From Silvanigrellales bacterium (GTDB lineage: Bacteria; Bdellovibrionota_B; Oligoflexia; Silvanigrellales; Silvanigrellaceae): a stretch of 41,859 nucleotides of DNA. How positions within the stretch are numbered: the stretch's first letter is position 1; each line of letters opens with the position of its first letter. A model generated the notes under the pieces. That model searched no databases and was not told the DNA's origin. It worked only from the letters and a program-made list of their open reading frames with translations. Position numbers and translations under genes: made by a program. Below, piece by piece: positions 7,750 to 16,749 of the stretch. The DNA lies in the NCBI GenBank assembly GCA_020247005.1, contig JADCJN010000058.1, positions 1 to 41,859 on the forward strand, read 5' to 3'.

Positions 7750-8649
7750 TTGGCAGAAAATACGAACACTTCTCAAAGGTTGCGCTCACTTCGTGAGCAC
7801 GCGCGCCGCCTCGGCCCGTTCGAAGCCTTGTCGGGTTCGGAATTTCTGCGCCGCCTCTATGTCGCCGCCAAAAAGGCCCTCGGACGATACTCGTATAGGC
7901 ACTACGCCGAGGACTTTGGTTTCGGCCCGACCAATTACCTTCACCTCATTTGCAAAGGCACGCGCCCGCTCACCGTGAGCGCCGCGGAACGGATTGCAGA
8001 CGCCCTCGATTTCAAAGAGCGCGAACGGCGTTACTTTGTTCTTTTGGCGCGTTACGAATCGTCGCGATCCACCGTGGAGCGGGAAGTTTTTTTCGAGGAA
8101 ATCGTAGAAACACGCGCTCGCTCTTTCGGACCCTCGGAAGCGCGCGATGGCTTCGAGTACTTTTCTGAGTGGTTCCATGCCGCCGTGCGCGAGGCGGTGC
8201 TGCTTCCCGACTTTCGCCCGGATCCTGAGTGGATCTCAAAACGTCTTTTGCCTCGTGTGACGCCCGAGGAAGCCCGCCGAAGTTGGGATTTGCTCATTCG
8301 CCTGAGCCTTGTGCACCGCGACGAGTCGACCGGGCGCTGGCTGCAGTCAGAGGCGCGCATCAGCCAACCTGCCGGCGCCCGCGGACTGGGCATTGTCCGT
8401 TACCATCAAAAGATGGCTGAGCTCGGGAAGGAATGTGTCACCCGTGTGCCCTCTCAACGGCGCGACGTCACAGCTCTCACCGTTCCCATGACCCGTGCTC
8501 TCTTCGAGCGCCTGAAAGAAGAAGCCGAGGAATGGCAAAGGCGCATCTTGGCAGCCTCTGAAACCCTCGAGACGTGTGAAGACATCTATCAAATTAATAT
8601 CCAACTCTTCCCACTCACCCGAGAACGCAGCGAGGACAAAACTCCATGA
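7750..8649 (+). CDS. TIGR02147-family (DUF4423-type) DNA-binding regulator
   Basis: About 299 aa. The conserved N-terminal motif of this family is present: SYRHYAEDFGFGPTNYLHLI, then CKGTRPLTVSAAERIADALDF and FKERERRYFVLLARYE. This is the HTH-like part, comparable to FSYRxFAKxAGFSSPNYLxxVxxGKRNLS. A helical DUF4423 domain follows (RFxPDPEWISKRL, SWDLLIRLSLVHRD, VTALTVPMTRALFERLKEE). The family is largely restricted to Bdellovibrio-like bacteria, Fibrobacter and some deltaproteobacteria. The longest frame begins with ATG at 7708, but there the AAGAGG touches the start codon. A TTG at 7750 has GAGGGAGGG at ideal spacing and is preferred. Its stop overlaps the following lipoprotein start (ATGA), so the pair is translationally coupled. 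A role controlling that lipoprotein or the divergent propeller gene is inferred. Confidence 0.85.
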   Translation: MAENTNTSQRLRSLREHARRLGPFEALSGSEFLRRLYVAAKKALGRYSYRHYAEDFGFGPTNYLHLICKGTRPLTVSAAERIADALDFKERERRYFVLLARYESSRSTVEREVFFEEIVETRARSFGPSEARDGFEYFSEWFHAAVREAVLLPDFRPDPEWISKRLLPRVTPEEARRSWDLLIRLSLVHRDESTGRWLQSEARISQPAGARGLGIVRYHQKMAELGKECVTRVPSQRRDVTALTVPMTRALFERLKEEAEEWQRRILAASETLETCEDIYQINIQLFPLTRERSEDKTP

Positions 8650-9194
8650 TCCGCAATGCCCTTTCCCTTGTCCTTGCGTCTGTGTCGTTGCTTGTTTCCG
8701 CTTCGAGCGGATGCGGAACCGTTGTGCGCAACCCGGGCGGCGATGACGACGATGCCGAAAAGGAAACTCCTTCGTCGAGGGCTCCCACGCCCGTGCCCCC
8801 GAGCGAAAGCCAGGAGAACGACGGCAAGGGCACCTCGACAGGTTCGGTGCAAGCTCCCGACTGCAAAGGCACTCTGGTGCAGCCGGAACCCGGCTCAATG
8901 GCAGCCGCAGACGCATTCGCGGTGGAGATGGAAAGAGGTCTGACGCTCGATGTGACAATTTTCCAGGGAACACCTTCGGGCGACGTCACGAGCAATTACG
9001 GGTTCTTGCTGCTCGAGCCGAAAGGCAATCGGCGTGAGGCCAAGCCCTTTCCCTTGTCGCTCGAGGGCGCATTCGTTCTCACTGTTTTAAAAGAAAAGAT
9101 CCCTGTCTGCCAAAACCTCGTTTCGGTGAGCCCAGAGGACCTTGCCCGGGGAGGAGCGTGGAGGCTGCAAATCACATTGCCCACAGTGCCTTAA
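8646..9194 (+). CDS. Small secreted lipoprotein coupled to the TIGR02147 regulator
   Basis: A 182-aa protein. The signal peptide (MIRNALSLVLASVSLLVSAS) is followed by SSGC, a relaxed lipobox (lipid Cys ~23). Then comes an acidic, low-complexity linker (GGDDDDAEKE, PTPVPPSES) and a ~110-residue predicted beta-rich domain with a few cysteines (DCKG, VCQN). No known domain was recognised. It overlaps the TIGR02147 gene by four bases. Regulator-lipoprotein pairs of this kind are common around this family, so it is the most likely partner of that regulator. Convergent to the S8 protease gene, with 53 bp between stops and no clear terminator. Confidence 0.75.
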   Translation: MIRNALSLVLASVSLLVSASSGCGTVVRNPGGDDDDAEKETPSSRAPTPVPPSESQENDGKGTSTGSVQAPDCKGTLVQPEPGSMAAADAFAVEMERGLTLDVTIFQGTPSGDVTSNYGFLLLEPKGNRREAKPFPLSLEGAFVLTVLKEKIPVCQNLVSVSPEDLARGGAWRLQITLPTVP

Positions 9195-9247
9195 GCAGTC
9201 GCCTTTGTGTTGCAGCCCCCTCCACCCCTCTTCTCGTTTATAGGGAA

Positions 9248-12200
9248 TCAGCGGCCTGTCGTGGACGTGTCGTCTTTGGCAGAGATGGTGAGAGGGATGC
9301 GAGCAAGGTCGTTGCCGCCCGCAGTGCGCAGAGCAATTTCGCCGCCGGCCGCGTACTTCCCACTCGTGAAGCGCTCGTCGGAGAGGAGCGTGCTGGCCGC
9401 GACATCGAAGGCATGCGCAACGGCGTAGTCGTTTTCAGACGCGCCCTGTGACACCGTCAGACTGCCTTTGTCGATGCTCGAAAGGGCAAGAACTTCATCG
9501 AATGTGAACTCTGTTGTGCCTTTGGGAACATCGTAACCAAACACATCTGCGCGGTAGAATTTTCCGGCCTTCGGAGCAAAGGTTGCCGTCTCAACGTCGG
9601 TGGCCGTGCCGCTGGAAGCCGCTTGCGAGCAATTCGTGACCGCTTCGTCTTCGCATTCGAACACCACGAGGTCGATGTCGTTTCCTTCGGCGCCGTAGGT
9701 GTTGATGGTTACGGTTTTTACGCTCGCGTCGTAGGTGCGGGCTGTTTTGCCGTCGCGGTTTGGAACGACCACGGTTTTTTCTTGTTCCACGCTGGGACGT
9801 GTCGTTTGCGTGAGCGTTGAGAGCGTAAACGAGCTCTTCTCGCCATCAGGCTTCGCCTCGAAGGTCGCTTCCTTCACGGTGAGGTTGAACACACCGTTGA
9901 GGGCAGCAGGCAAGCCGACGATCTTCTTCGCAGTTGTGACGACGGTCGCGTAGTCAACCTTCAGGGTGTAGGGGCTCTTGTCGAATTGGTAGCGTCCGAA
10001 TACGTGGAGATCCCAAACGCCAGGGCGAGGGTTCGCACGCGAGTACGCAACGCGCCGGGTGCCGCCGGTGTCGCCGGTCACGGCGCAGTTGCTCGCAATA
10101 GCCTTCGTGCGGGGAGCGATTTCCGTTGGACGTGAGGTGTTGCCAGCTTCATACGCCATGAGTTCCACGCCCGCGCATCCTGATCCGTCTGCTTTGCGTT
10201 CCGGAACTTCGAGGCTGACGTTCACCACGCTCGTGCCTTCGGGAACGACGACGTAGTTGCGTTCCACGTCGAAGCTGCGCGCCACACCCGAAATTTCATA
10301 GCGTTCGGAGCCGGCAAGAGTTTTGTGCGACTTCGTGATGTACACAGGCACTTCGAAAGCGGGGATGGCTTCGCGCTTGCCGCCGGAAATGCGGAAGGCC
10401 TTGATGATAGCGCCGTGGTCGCCAGGGGGCAGGGCAGAAATGGCCGCCTCGTCGGTGCACACATAGAGGTTGCTTGCGCCCAGGCCGAGGCTGGTGCCCG
10501 TGCCGTCGGCGTTGAACTGGTCGACAGCGCCCTCACCAATGATGCGCAGCGTGTCGGAAGCGGGAGCGCTCTTGCAGTCGAGTTGGTTGAGCACGCCGGC
10601 GCGGAGCCAGTTGACGCCAGAGCCATACACCGTTGTTTCGAGAGCGAACGTTTCCGCACTCGTGTGAAGTTGGCGGGCGAGTTCGCCGGCGTCGTCACGC
10701 TTCAAGAAACCGGCAGGAAGTCTGCGCGCGATTTGCACGGTGTGGAGAGTGGCCTTCGACGACGGGTCGATCCACAGGCCCTTGGCGAAAGTGGGAACAA
10801 GCTTGCCTGCGCGGGGGTCGATGTCTGTTGCTGTGGCGCCGGGTGTCGTGCCTGTAAAATCGAGGCCGTTGGGAAGCTTTGCCAGCACGCGCACTTCGTA
10901 GTCGAGGGGCACCGCTTCGGAGCGTGTTCCGTTCTTCGCGAGGACGCTCGCGGGCGCTTTCACTTTGGACTGCGCTTTCAGGAGTTCCCAAGCGCGGGCG
11001 AGGTTGATGAGGCCCTGGCCTTGATCAATCCAAGTGTAGCGGCCTTTGGTGCTTGCACCCGTTTTCGGGTTGAGCTTCGCCATGTCGAAGGCCTGCGCGC
11101 TTTCAATGAGAACGGCGCGCAGAGTGAGGGCGTCGGTCGGAAGGAGCGTCGAGGGGTTCGCGGCATTGTACTTCTTCGCGGCGTCCAGAAGAATGGCAGC
11201 GGCGCCAGCGGCCCTGGGCGCCGCCATAGACGTGCCCCAGTAAACGTCGAGACCAGAGCGGCTGCCAGGAGCTGTGTTCAGCTGAACAGTGGAAAGTTCC
11301 GTCCCAGGGGCTGAGAGGTTTGGCTTGAAACCACCCGCCGCTGTAGGGCCGCGGCTGGAGAAGAACAACATAAAGTCGTTGTCGTTGGTGCCCGTGGCCA
11401 CGGCAGGCTTTGTGCTGCCGGGCCATTGGTATTGCCCAGTGATAAGGGAACGCGAAGCCGATGCGCCCACGGACAACGAAAGGCGTGCCACCGAAGGCGA
11501 ACCCACGGTCTGGCGGCCAGGGCCGCTGTTGCCAGCGCTGATGACGAAAAGAACGTTTTTTTCCAGCGTGAGGCGGTTGATGATTTCTTCTTCAACGCCA
11601 TAGCCGTCGTTGAACGGAGACAGGCCGCCCAGCGACATGTTGATGACTTCGGCGCCAGCCAGGGCGAGGTCGATGAAGGCTTCCGTCGCGTTGCAGCCGC
11701 CGTTGTTGGCGCAAACGCGGTTCACCATGAGCCGCGCGTTCGGAGCCACGCCGCGTGCGTAAGTTCCTTCTGCGTCGTTTGAAAGGGTTTTGCGCCCGCC
11801 GATGATGCCTGAAACGTGGCTGCCGTGATTGCCAGAGTCGAATCCGACAATGCCGGCAGACACGACTTCGACAGCCTCACCCTTTTTGTTCACAAGCTGG
11901 CGCGTGCCCAGGTCGAAGCCGAATTTTTCTTGAAACACGGAAACAACGTCTTTGGTGGCGTTGAAGTCGCCAAGTGCCTTCGTCTTGCGGAGGTCGCCCT
12001 TCCCGCCGATGTCGACAAAGAGACGGCCTCCCTGCTGACCATCGGCTGCAGGAACATGAAGCACGGCAAGCGCATCTTCCACGTCGCCGTTGGCGTTGAT
12101 GTCGGCGAATTCGCCAGCGGCTTGGTTGCCGAAAGCCTTTTCCGACAGGATGGCCAGACGGACGCCGTTGTTTTCCGTCAACAGGATGCCGCGCAGTTCA

Positions 12201-13240
12201 TCGCTGACGCGCAAGGGAAGATCTTTCACTTCGCTGAACGCATCGGCCACAGTTGCTTCCTGGGCCGAGCCGGGCGCCAAGTACTGAGCCGTGACAAAAA
12301 GGACATCTTTCAGAGAAGCATCTTTCTCGAGTTCGTCTTTCGTTGGCGTCCGTACGGAAAGGGAAGCCTCTTGCGAGAAGTAAAGTGTTCCCTCGCCCGT
12401 GAATTCCTTCATGTATTCGATGCGGTTCTTGCCGGAGGCGTCTTCGAATGCGGGGTGGTTGAAGGTCACGCCCGTGTCGGCCACGCCGACGCGCACGTCG
12501 CTGCCGTCGACTTTCACGCCTGCGACGTCTTTGGCCACGAGTTTTTCAAATTCTTTGACGCCGATGCGCAAAAGGCCGCTGTACGAGGAGGTGTCACCCA
12601 TGGAAAGACCGGCTTCCGCGAGGTCTTTGTTGAGCTCCGACGACAACTTTTTCACCGCATGCTGGGAGCCTTGCGAGGACAGGACAGGATTCACAAGAAC
12701 CGTGCGCGAGACGTTCTTCAGCGTAGGAAGCGACTCGTAGTCGTTGTAGGGCATGAGGAAGCTGAAATAGCCCACTTCAGGAATGGTGCGAACGTTGAGA
12801 ATTCGTGTGGCGTCTTGGAAACCCTTCACAATGCCGCCAAGTTCCTTGCGAACGCGTTCCACTTTTTCCGATGCGGACAAAGACGCGGCATCGCTCGCGG
12901 CGAGGATCCGTTGGTAGGACCCTTCTACAATGGTGCCGTGCACCTGCATGAAAGGGACGCCTTCGACGTAGGTCAGTGTGATGGCATTTCCGTCGGGCAG
13001 CGCCACTTGCGCGGAGCCTGGCGCGATTTTCGGGAGGCGGCCAGAGGGAATAACAACTCCCCCTTTCTCACTGGCATCTGGGGCCGCAACGGAGGGGCTT
13101 TCGCCGCCACCGTCACGAGACGCTTGGGGAGAACCGGATTTCGTACAACCCAAAAGGGCGAGTGCGAGACCAAAACTGGCGACGCCAGTGGCGGCGAAGA
13201 GTCCGGAAACGGAACGACCTGGGTTCGTAGACACGCGCAT
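9248..13240 (-). CDS. Giant S8 (subtilisin-like) serine protease lipoprotein
   Basis: A 1330-aa exported protease. The signal peptide ends in LALALLGC (lipid Cys32). The complete subtilase site is visible: Asp255 (VGVADTGVTFNHP), His472 (GNHGSHVSGIIGG), oxyanion Asn571 (VISAGNSGPG) and Ser671 (YWGTSMAAPRAAGA). The Asp-His gap of about 217 residues is far longer than in subtilisin (~30) and resembles the large insert of tripeptidyl-peptidase-II-like S8 members. It contains an acidic Ca-site-like string (DINANGDVED). About 650 residues follow the catalytic domain, apparently several beta-sandwich modules, including one with LHVFGRYQFDKSPYTLKV (pre-peptidase C-terminal-like). The start at 13240 has GGAGGTGAT upstream; the reading frame also opens earlier, at 13318. 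Presumably a surface or secreted degradative protease. Confidence 0.9.
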   Translation of the reverse strand: MRVSTNPGRSVSGLFAATGVASFGLALALLGCTKSGSPQASRDGGGESPSVAAPDASEKGGVVIPSGRLPKIAPGSAQVALPDGNAITLTYVEGVPFMQVHGTIVEGSYQRILAASDAASLSASEKVERVRKELGGIVKGFQDATRILNVRTIPEVGYFSFLMPYNDYESLPTLKNVSRTVLVNPVLSSQGSQHAVKKLSSELNKDLAEAGLSMGDTSSYSGLLRIGVKEFEKLVAKDVAGVKVDGSDVRVGVADTGVTFNHPAFEDASGKNRIEYMKEFTGEGTLYFSQEASLSVRTPTKDELEKDASLKDVLFVTAQYLAPGSAQEATVADAFSEVKDLPLRVSDELRGILLTENNGVRLAILSEKAFGNQAAGEFADINANGDVEDALAVLHVPAADGQQGGRLFVDIGGKGDLRKTKALGDFNATKDVVSVFQEKFGFDLGTRQLVNKKGEAVEVVSAGIVGFDSGNHGSHVSGIIGGRKTLSNDAEGTYARGVAPNARLMVNRVCANNGGCNATEAFIDLALAGAEVINMSLGGLSPFNDGYGVEEEIINRLTLEKNVLFVISAGNSGPGRQTVGSPSVARLSLSVGASASRSLITGQYQWPGSTKPAVATGTNDNDFMLFFSSRGPTAAGGFKPNLSAPGTELSTVQLNTAPGSRSGLDVYWGTSMAAPRAAGAAAILLDAAKKYNAANPSTLLPTDALTLRAVLIESAQAFDMAKLNPKTGASTKGRYTWIDQGQGLINLARAWELLKAQSKVKAPASVLAKNGTRSEAVPLDYEVRVLAKLPNGLDFTGTTPGATATDIDPRAGKLVPTFAKGLWIDPSSKATLHTVQIARRLPAGFLKRDDAGELARQLHTSAETFALETTVYGSGVNWLRAGVLNQLDCKSAPASDTLRIIGEGAVDQFNADGTGTSLGLGASNLYVCTDEAAISALPPGDHGAIIKAFRISGGKREAIPAFEVPVYITKSHKTLAGSERYEISGVARSFDVERNYVVVPEGTSVVNVSLEVPERKADGSGCAGVELMAYEAGNTSRPTEIAPRTKAIASNCAVTGDTGGTRRVAYSRANPRPGVWDLHVFGRYQFDKSPYTLKVDYATVVTTAKKIVGLPAALNGVFNLTVKEATFEAKPDGEKSSFTLSTLTQTTRPSVEQEKTVVVPNRDGKTARTYDASVKTVTINTYGAEGNDIDLVVFECEDEAVTNCSQAASSGTATDVETATFAPKAGKFYRADVFGYDVPKGTTEFTFDEVLALSSIDKGSLTVSQGASENDYAVAHAFDVAASTLLSDERFTSGKYAAGGEIALRTAGGNDLARIPLTISAKDDTSTTGR

Positions 13241-13593
13241 ATCACCTCCGAAAAAAAGCCCAACAAAGACGTCACTTGCGTAGCGCATAGAAACTGGCCT
13301 GTCAATCAATAAAGTCATCCGTCAAGGGTTCAAAAGGGGCATTGGAACAGGTTCTCTTGGCACAAAAAAACGATGCGAATCAGCGATCTGCGAATGCCGG
13401 AACAAGCCGTTTCGAGAAGGCAATTTCGAAATGTTCGCACACTGGCCTTCCGTCGGGAGCTTCTCGCCAGGATGCGGAGGGTTGATAGGCACGCTGGCTG
13501 GTCAGGCAGGGGGTTGTGGCCCTCCCTCGTACGGGGTAGCTCATGGGTCGAACCTTCTTCTTTGAGCTCTTTCCCCCTGCAGGAGTGCGCGCT
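13241..13593. other. 353-bp divergent intergenic region: promoters only
   Basis: This lies between the leftward protease gene and the rightward binding-protein gene. Towards the protease there is TTGACA on the minus strand (13305-13300), about 60 bp before its start, as a candidate -35. Towards the binding protein there is TAGGCACG-N4-CTGG (13486-13501), with GG and the downstream G in the spacing of a -24/-12 promoter but an imperfect -12. AGGAG at 13581-13585 is the probable ribosome-binding site of the next gene. No convincing small gene or RNA is visible. Confidence 0.4.
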
Positions 13594-14883
13594 TTGGCAT
13601 CAAGCAGAGTCGCCCCGTCATGCTTCGCAGCCCGAACTGTGCGTGTGTCCGTGCATGTGGGCGGGGCTCTGGTTGCGAGAGTTTTGTGGGCTCTTGGATG
13701 TGTGGGCATCGTGCTGCCCGCAGGGGGTGCCGACGGGCCAGTTGCGAGTGCGAGTGCGAGTGCGAGTGCGCCGGGGCGCCCTGGAAAACTCGTTCCCGTG
13801 ACCGTGGGAGCATTCGAAGCATTTCTGGGAGTGGATGCGGGCGTGCCCCGATCGCGCGTGCGCGGCTACGAGGCGACACTCGAGTATGCGCTTGGTCAGG
13901 CGTCGCCACAGGCTGCCACATGCGGCTACCAGATGAAGCTCGTGCGCGCCGACTACGATGCCGCCGATCCTCTTGCTCCCGCTGCCTCCATGAAGACTCT
14001 AGAAGAAAAAGGAACGTGGATAGCGCTTGGCCCCCTGCAGGCAAAGCATCTTCAACTCGCGGCTCGAGCGGCCGGCCTCACCCCCCTTGTGTCTCCACTT
14101 GCGTCGGAGTCCATTGTCGAAAGTGCAGGCGAGAACGTTTTTGCCATGGGCGCCGAGCCGCAACGGGGAATGCGTGCCTTCGTGAAAACCCTGAAAGAAA
14201 AAGGTTTCGGAAAAGCCTACGGTTCCCTGCACCCTGCGACGTGTGTCACGTGTCGCGCCTTCTCGCAGGCGTTCGACACTGAGGCCGGGAAAGAGGGTTT
14301 TGTGTCTCGCTTCTCGAAAAGTGTTGCGCTCGAAAACCCGTCCGTGGCCGACCTCATCGAACTCTTGAAGGGGGAAAGATACGATTTTCTTGTGGCTCCC
14401 GTGCCTGAACCTGTCTTGCTGCCCTTGCTGGAGTCGCTCAAGGCTTCGCCGAGCCCTGTGCGTTTGGTGGGGAGTGATGCGTGGGGAAGTCCCGAGCAAT
14501 TCAGCCTGAAAGGCCGCGCCAAGCCTGGTCTTCTGGAGGGTCTCGTTTTGCGGGAAGGAGGCGACGTTTCCTCGAATCTTAAGTTCCTGGGACTTCCTCT
14601 CGGGACTTTTGGCAGCGGTGCTGACGTCGCGAGTCCCACCCTGCACGATGTCAGTATTGTCCGTTTCTTTGGGAAGATCGTAGAACGCCTGTGTGAAGAG
14701 CGACCTACGTCTCGCGAAGATTTTCGAGCGAAGTCAGCGCGCTGGCCGCGCAGCGAGTTTCTTTTGGGGCTCCCGCCCTCTGTGTTTCTTCTTGAAGGCT
14801 CCACGCTTTCTTTCTTGGCTCTCGCAAAGACTCCGGTACCCACGGCGTCTCCCGGCTCGGAGCAGGCGAAGCCTCCGTCATGA
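13594..14883 (+). CDS. Periplasmic-binding-protein (type 1 fold) sensor partner of the adjacent kinase
   Basis: About 429 aa. A signal peptide (core ALVARVLWALGCVGIVLPAGGA) and an Ala-Ser repeat linker lead into a leucine-binding-like type 1 periplasmic fold: VTVGAFEAF, GYEATLEYAL, then AASMKTLEEKGTWIALGPL, and later LVGSDAWGSPEQF. This is the fold of branched-chain amino-acid binding proteins and of sensor proteins without a transporter. No ABC permease or ATPase is next to it. Instead its stop overlaps the start of a hybrid kinase (ATGA), implying it delivers a ligand signal to that kinase in the periplasm. A CxxC (ATCVTCRAF) may be redox-active or structural. The start is uncertain: the TTG at 13594 has AGGAG 8 nt upstream, while the ATG at 13543 has no good ribosome-binding site. 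Confidence 0.7.
   Translation: MASSRVAPSCFAARTVRVSVHVGGALVARVLWALGCVGIVLPAGGADGPVASASASASAPGRPGKLVPVTVGAFEAFLGVDAGVPRSRVRGYEATLEYALGQASPQAATCGYQMKLVRADYDAADPLAPAASMKTLEEKGTWIALGPLQAKHLQLAARAAGLTPLVSPLASESIVESAGENVFAMGAEPQRGMRAFVKTLKEKGFGKAYGSLHPATCVTCRAFSQAFDTEAGKEGFVSRFSKSVALENPSVADLIELLKGERYDFLVAPVPEPVLLPLLESLKASPSPVRLVGSDAWGSPEQFSLKGRAKPGLLEGLVLREGGDVSSNLKFLGLPLGTFGSGADVASPTLHDVSIVRFFGKIVERLCEERPTSREDFRAKSARWPRSEFLLGLPPSVFLLEGSTLSFLALAKTPVPTASPGSEQAKPPS
13744..13770. repeat. Hexanucleotide tandem repeat GCGAGT, 4.5 copies
   Basis: Perfect GCGAGT units at 13744-13770 encode the Ser-Ala repeat directly after the signal peptide of the binding protein. Each unit is two codons, so slippage would alter linker length without breaking the frame. 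Confidence 0.9.
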
Positions 14884-16745
14884 CCTCCGCCTTTTTTCGA
14901 CGCCGAAAAACACCCACGCTTCATGCCATAGTGGTGCGTCCGGCGGCGGTGTTGCTCACCTTTGCCGTTGCCGCGATGATAGGCGTCGCCGCGCTGAAAA
15001 CGTGGCTCGACTTTAACGTTTGGAGCCAGGAGCGTGTTGCGGAGCTTTCCGAAATCGCTTCGACATTTTCAAGCGTTGCGGCTCGTGAACTTGTGCTGCA
15101 GGATTCGATTTCTCTCGATGCTGCAAGGCAGGAGTTTGCAGAAAAATTTGGACTCGAATCGATTGAAGTCAACAGGGTGTCGGTGGGATGTCCTGCCCCT
15201 TCGTTTCTGAAGTCGCGAGGTGCTGCGCGACGCACTATCGTATGTGCGGAGCTTCGACTTCCCTATATGCAAGAAGAGTTCTGGGTCCGACTTCAGCGTC
15301 TCGAACGTCGTTTGGGCGTCGATCACCTTCAGTCGCTCGCAGCACCCGTCTTCGTGGTTGTCGTCTCGTGGATAGCGCTCATCCTTGTTTTCCTTCGGCG
15401 CCTTCGCGTCGACGTCCTGGAGCCGGTCAACGAAATTTTGGGGCAGCAGCTCAATGGCCTCCCGAGCCGCATGGCCCGCACCAATGAACCGCCTCTTGTT
15501 GCCCTCTCCTTCCGATCACTTGAAATGAGTCTTTTGTCACGGAGAGTCGTTGCCGTGGTGAATTCTTTGCGTGACGCAAACGAAACACGCCGTGCACTTG
15601 AACGCGGCGCTGTGAGGGCCGAGGCGGTGTTGAAAACCTTCCAGGGCCTGTCGCACGACATTCGCCAACCTCTGCAGGCCTTCCAGCATCTTGTCGAAAC
15701 GTTTTGCGACGACACTGCTCCCGTGAAACCCGACGACACCGCGTTCCTTGCCGACGCAGCGCGACGCGTTCGCGCTCAAATGACACTGGTCGATGCGTGC
15801 CTCGAAAACCTCCGCGCACTTTCGCGCGCCGATGCCTTCATGCCTACGGAAGTCGCCTTCGAGGTTTTCATGGAGGAAGTTTGGAACGGTGTTTTTTCAG
15901 AAGAAGAGCAAGGGAACATTCATCGCGAGTTCCGCGTTCCACCAGGACTCGTCACTCGTTTCGATGATTCCCTCATGAGAAGGGTTTTTTCGAATCTTTT
16001 GCGGAACGCTTACGAGGCTGCTAGTCACCCTTTCGAATTGCGCGTGAGTGCGGGTGTGACGGGGGATCTGTTGCGCGTGCGTGTCTGGAATTCGCGTTCT
16101 TCCATTGCCGAAGAACACATCGAGCGGGTTTTCGAAGAGGCTTTTTCCACAAAAGAAATACAGCAGGGCGAAGCCCGTGGCACAGGACTCGCGTTGGCGC
16201 GTGCGTTCGTCGATCTCCACGGCGGGGTGTTGGATTGTCGCAACGAAGAAGGGGGCGTCTCGTTCTTTCTTGTCTTGCCCCAGGCCATGCCGAATGCGGC
16301 GCCTGAAATGGCCCTCGAGCTCGCACCAACCCCTCTTCCTTTATCGCTCCCAATGCCAATGCCAAAAGCCGACCAGCGGCATTCTAGGGTTCACGTTATA
16401 GACGACAACCCTCTCGTGCGTCGCATTTGGGCGCGTGGACTGGGGGAGACGGTGAGTGTGTTTCACACGCCCGAGGAGTTTCTGAAGTCGGCTGCGTGGC
16501 GGGAGCTTGCGCCTGGGGACGTTGTCGTTTCCGATCTCGACTTCGCCATGGCGTCCGACATGACGGGTGTCGATCTTTTGGAAAAGGTGAGGGGGGAGGC
16601 GCCGCAAGTGCGTCGCCTCCTGTCGACGTCTCTTCCCGATCGTTACGTTTCTTTGACAGATGCGGTTGAGGAACTCATTCCAAAAACGTCGGACGGCGTG
16701 GCTCGGGTGAAGGGTCTTCTTGAGTTTCACGTCAGCGCCAATTGA
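14880..16745 (+). CDS. Membrane-bound hybrid sensor histidine kinase with C-terminal receiver
   Basis: A 621-aa kinase. TM1 (~20-40) and TM2 (~154-172) enclose a ~110-residue periplasmic sensor. The dimerisation/phosphoacceptor helix has His259 in GLSHDIRQPLQAF. The ATPase domain has the N box NLLRNAYEA (Asn376), an unusual G1 region (VWNSRSSIAEEHIERVF, where the usual DxGxGI is lost), F box AFSTK and G2 GTGLALA. A Pro-rich linker leads to a receiver with acidic pair Asp508/509 (VIDDNPLVRR) and phospho-acceptor Asp552 (VVVSDLDF). It overlaps the binding-protein gene by four bases, so the binding protein is its likely periplasmic input. No dedicated full-length output regulator directly follows; the NtrC-like protein at 17754 is the nearest candidate. 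Confidence 0.9.
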   Translation: MTSAFFRRRKTPTLHAIVVRPAAVLLTFAVAAMIGVAALKTWLDFNVWSQERVAELSEIASTFSSVAARELVLQDSISLDAARQEFAEKFGLESIEVNRVSVGCPAPSFLKSRGAARRTIVCAELRLPYMQEEFWVRLQRLERRLGVDHLQSLAAPVFVVVVSWIALILVFLRRLRVDVLEPVNEILGQQLNGLPSRMARTNEPPLVALSFRSLEMSLLSRRVVAVVNSLRDANETRRALERGAVRAEAVLKTFQGLSHDIRQPLQAFQHLVETFCDDTAPVKPDDTAFLADAARRVRAQMTLVDACLENLRALSRADAFMPTEVAFEVFMEEVWNGVFSEEEQGNIHREFRVPPGLVTRFDDSLMRRVFSNLLRNAYEAASHPFELRVSAGVTGDLLRVRVWNSRSSIAEEHIERVFEEAFSTKEIQQGEARGTGLALARAFVDLHGGVLDCRNEEGGVSFFLVLPQAMPNAAPEMALELAPTPLPLSLPMPMPKADQRHSRVHVIDDNPLVRRIWARGLGETVSVFHTPEEFLKSAAWRELAPGDVVVSDLDFAMASDMTGVDLLEKVRGEAPQVRRLLSTSLPDRYVSLTDAVEELIPKTSDGVARVKGLLEFHVSAN

Positions 16746-16749
16746 GTCC

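Noticed and set aside
11816-13312. Long rightward open frame (498 codons) opposite the S8 protease
   Set aside because: It is fully antisense to a gene with a complete catalytic triad and a good ribosome-binding site; its product is His/Arg/Val-rich and motif-free, a frame shadow.
13373-13801. Rightward 142-codon frame before the binding-protein gene
   Set aside because: It runs into the binding-protein gene in another frame; Arg/Ser/Trp-rich with no motif.
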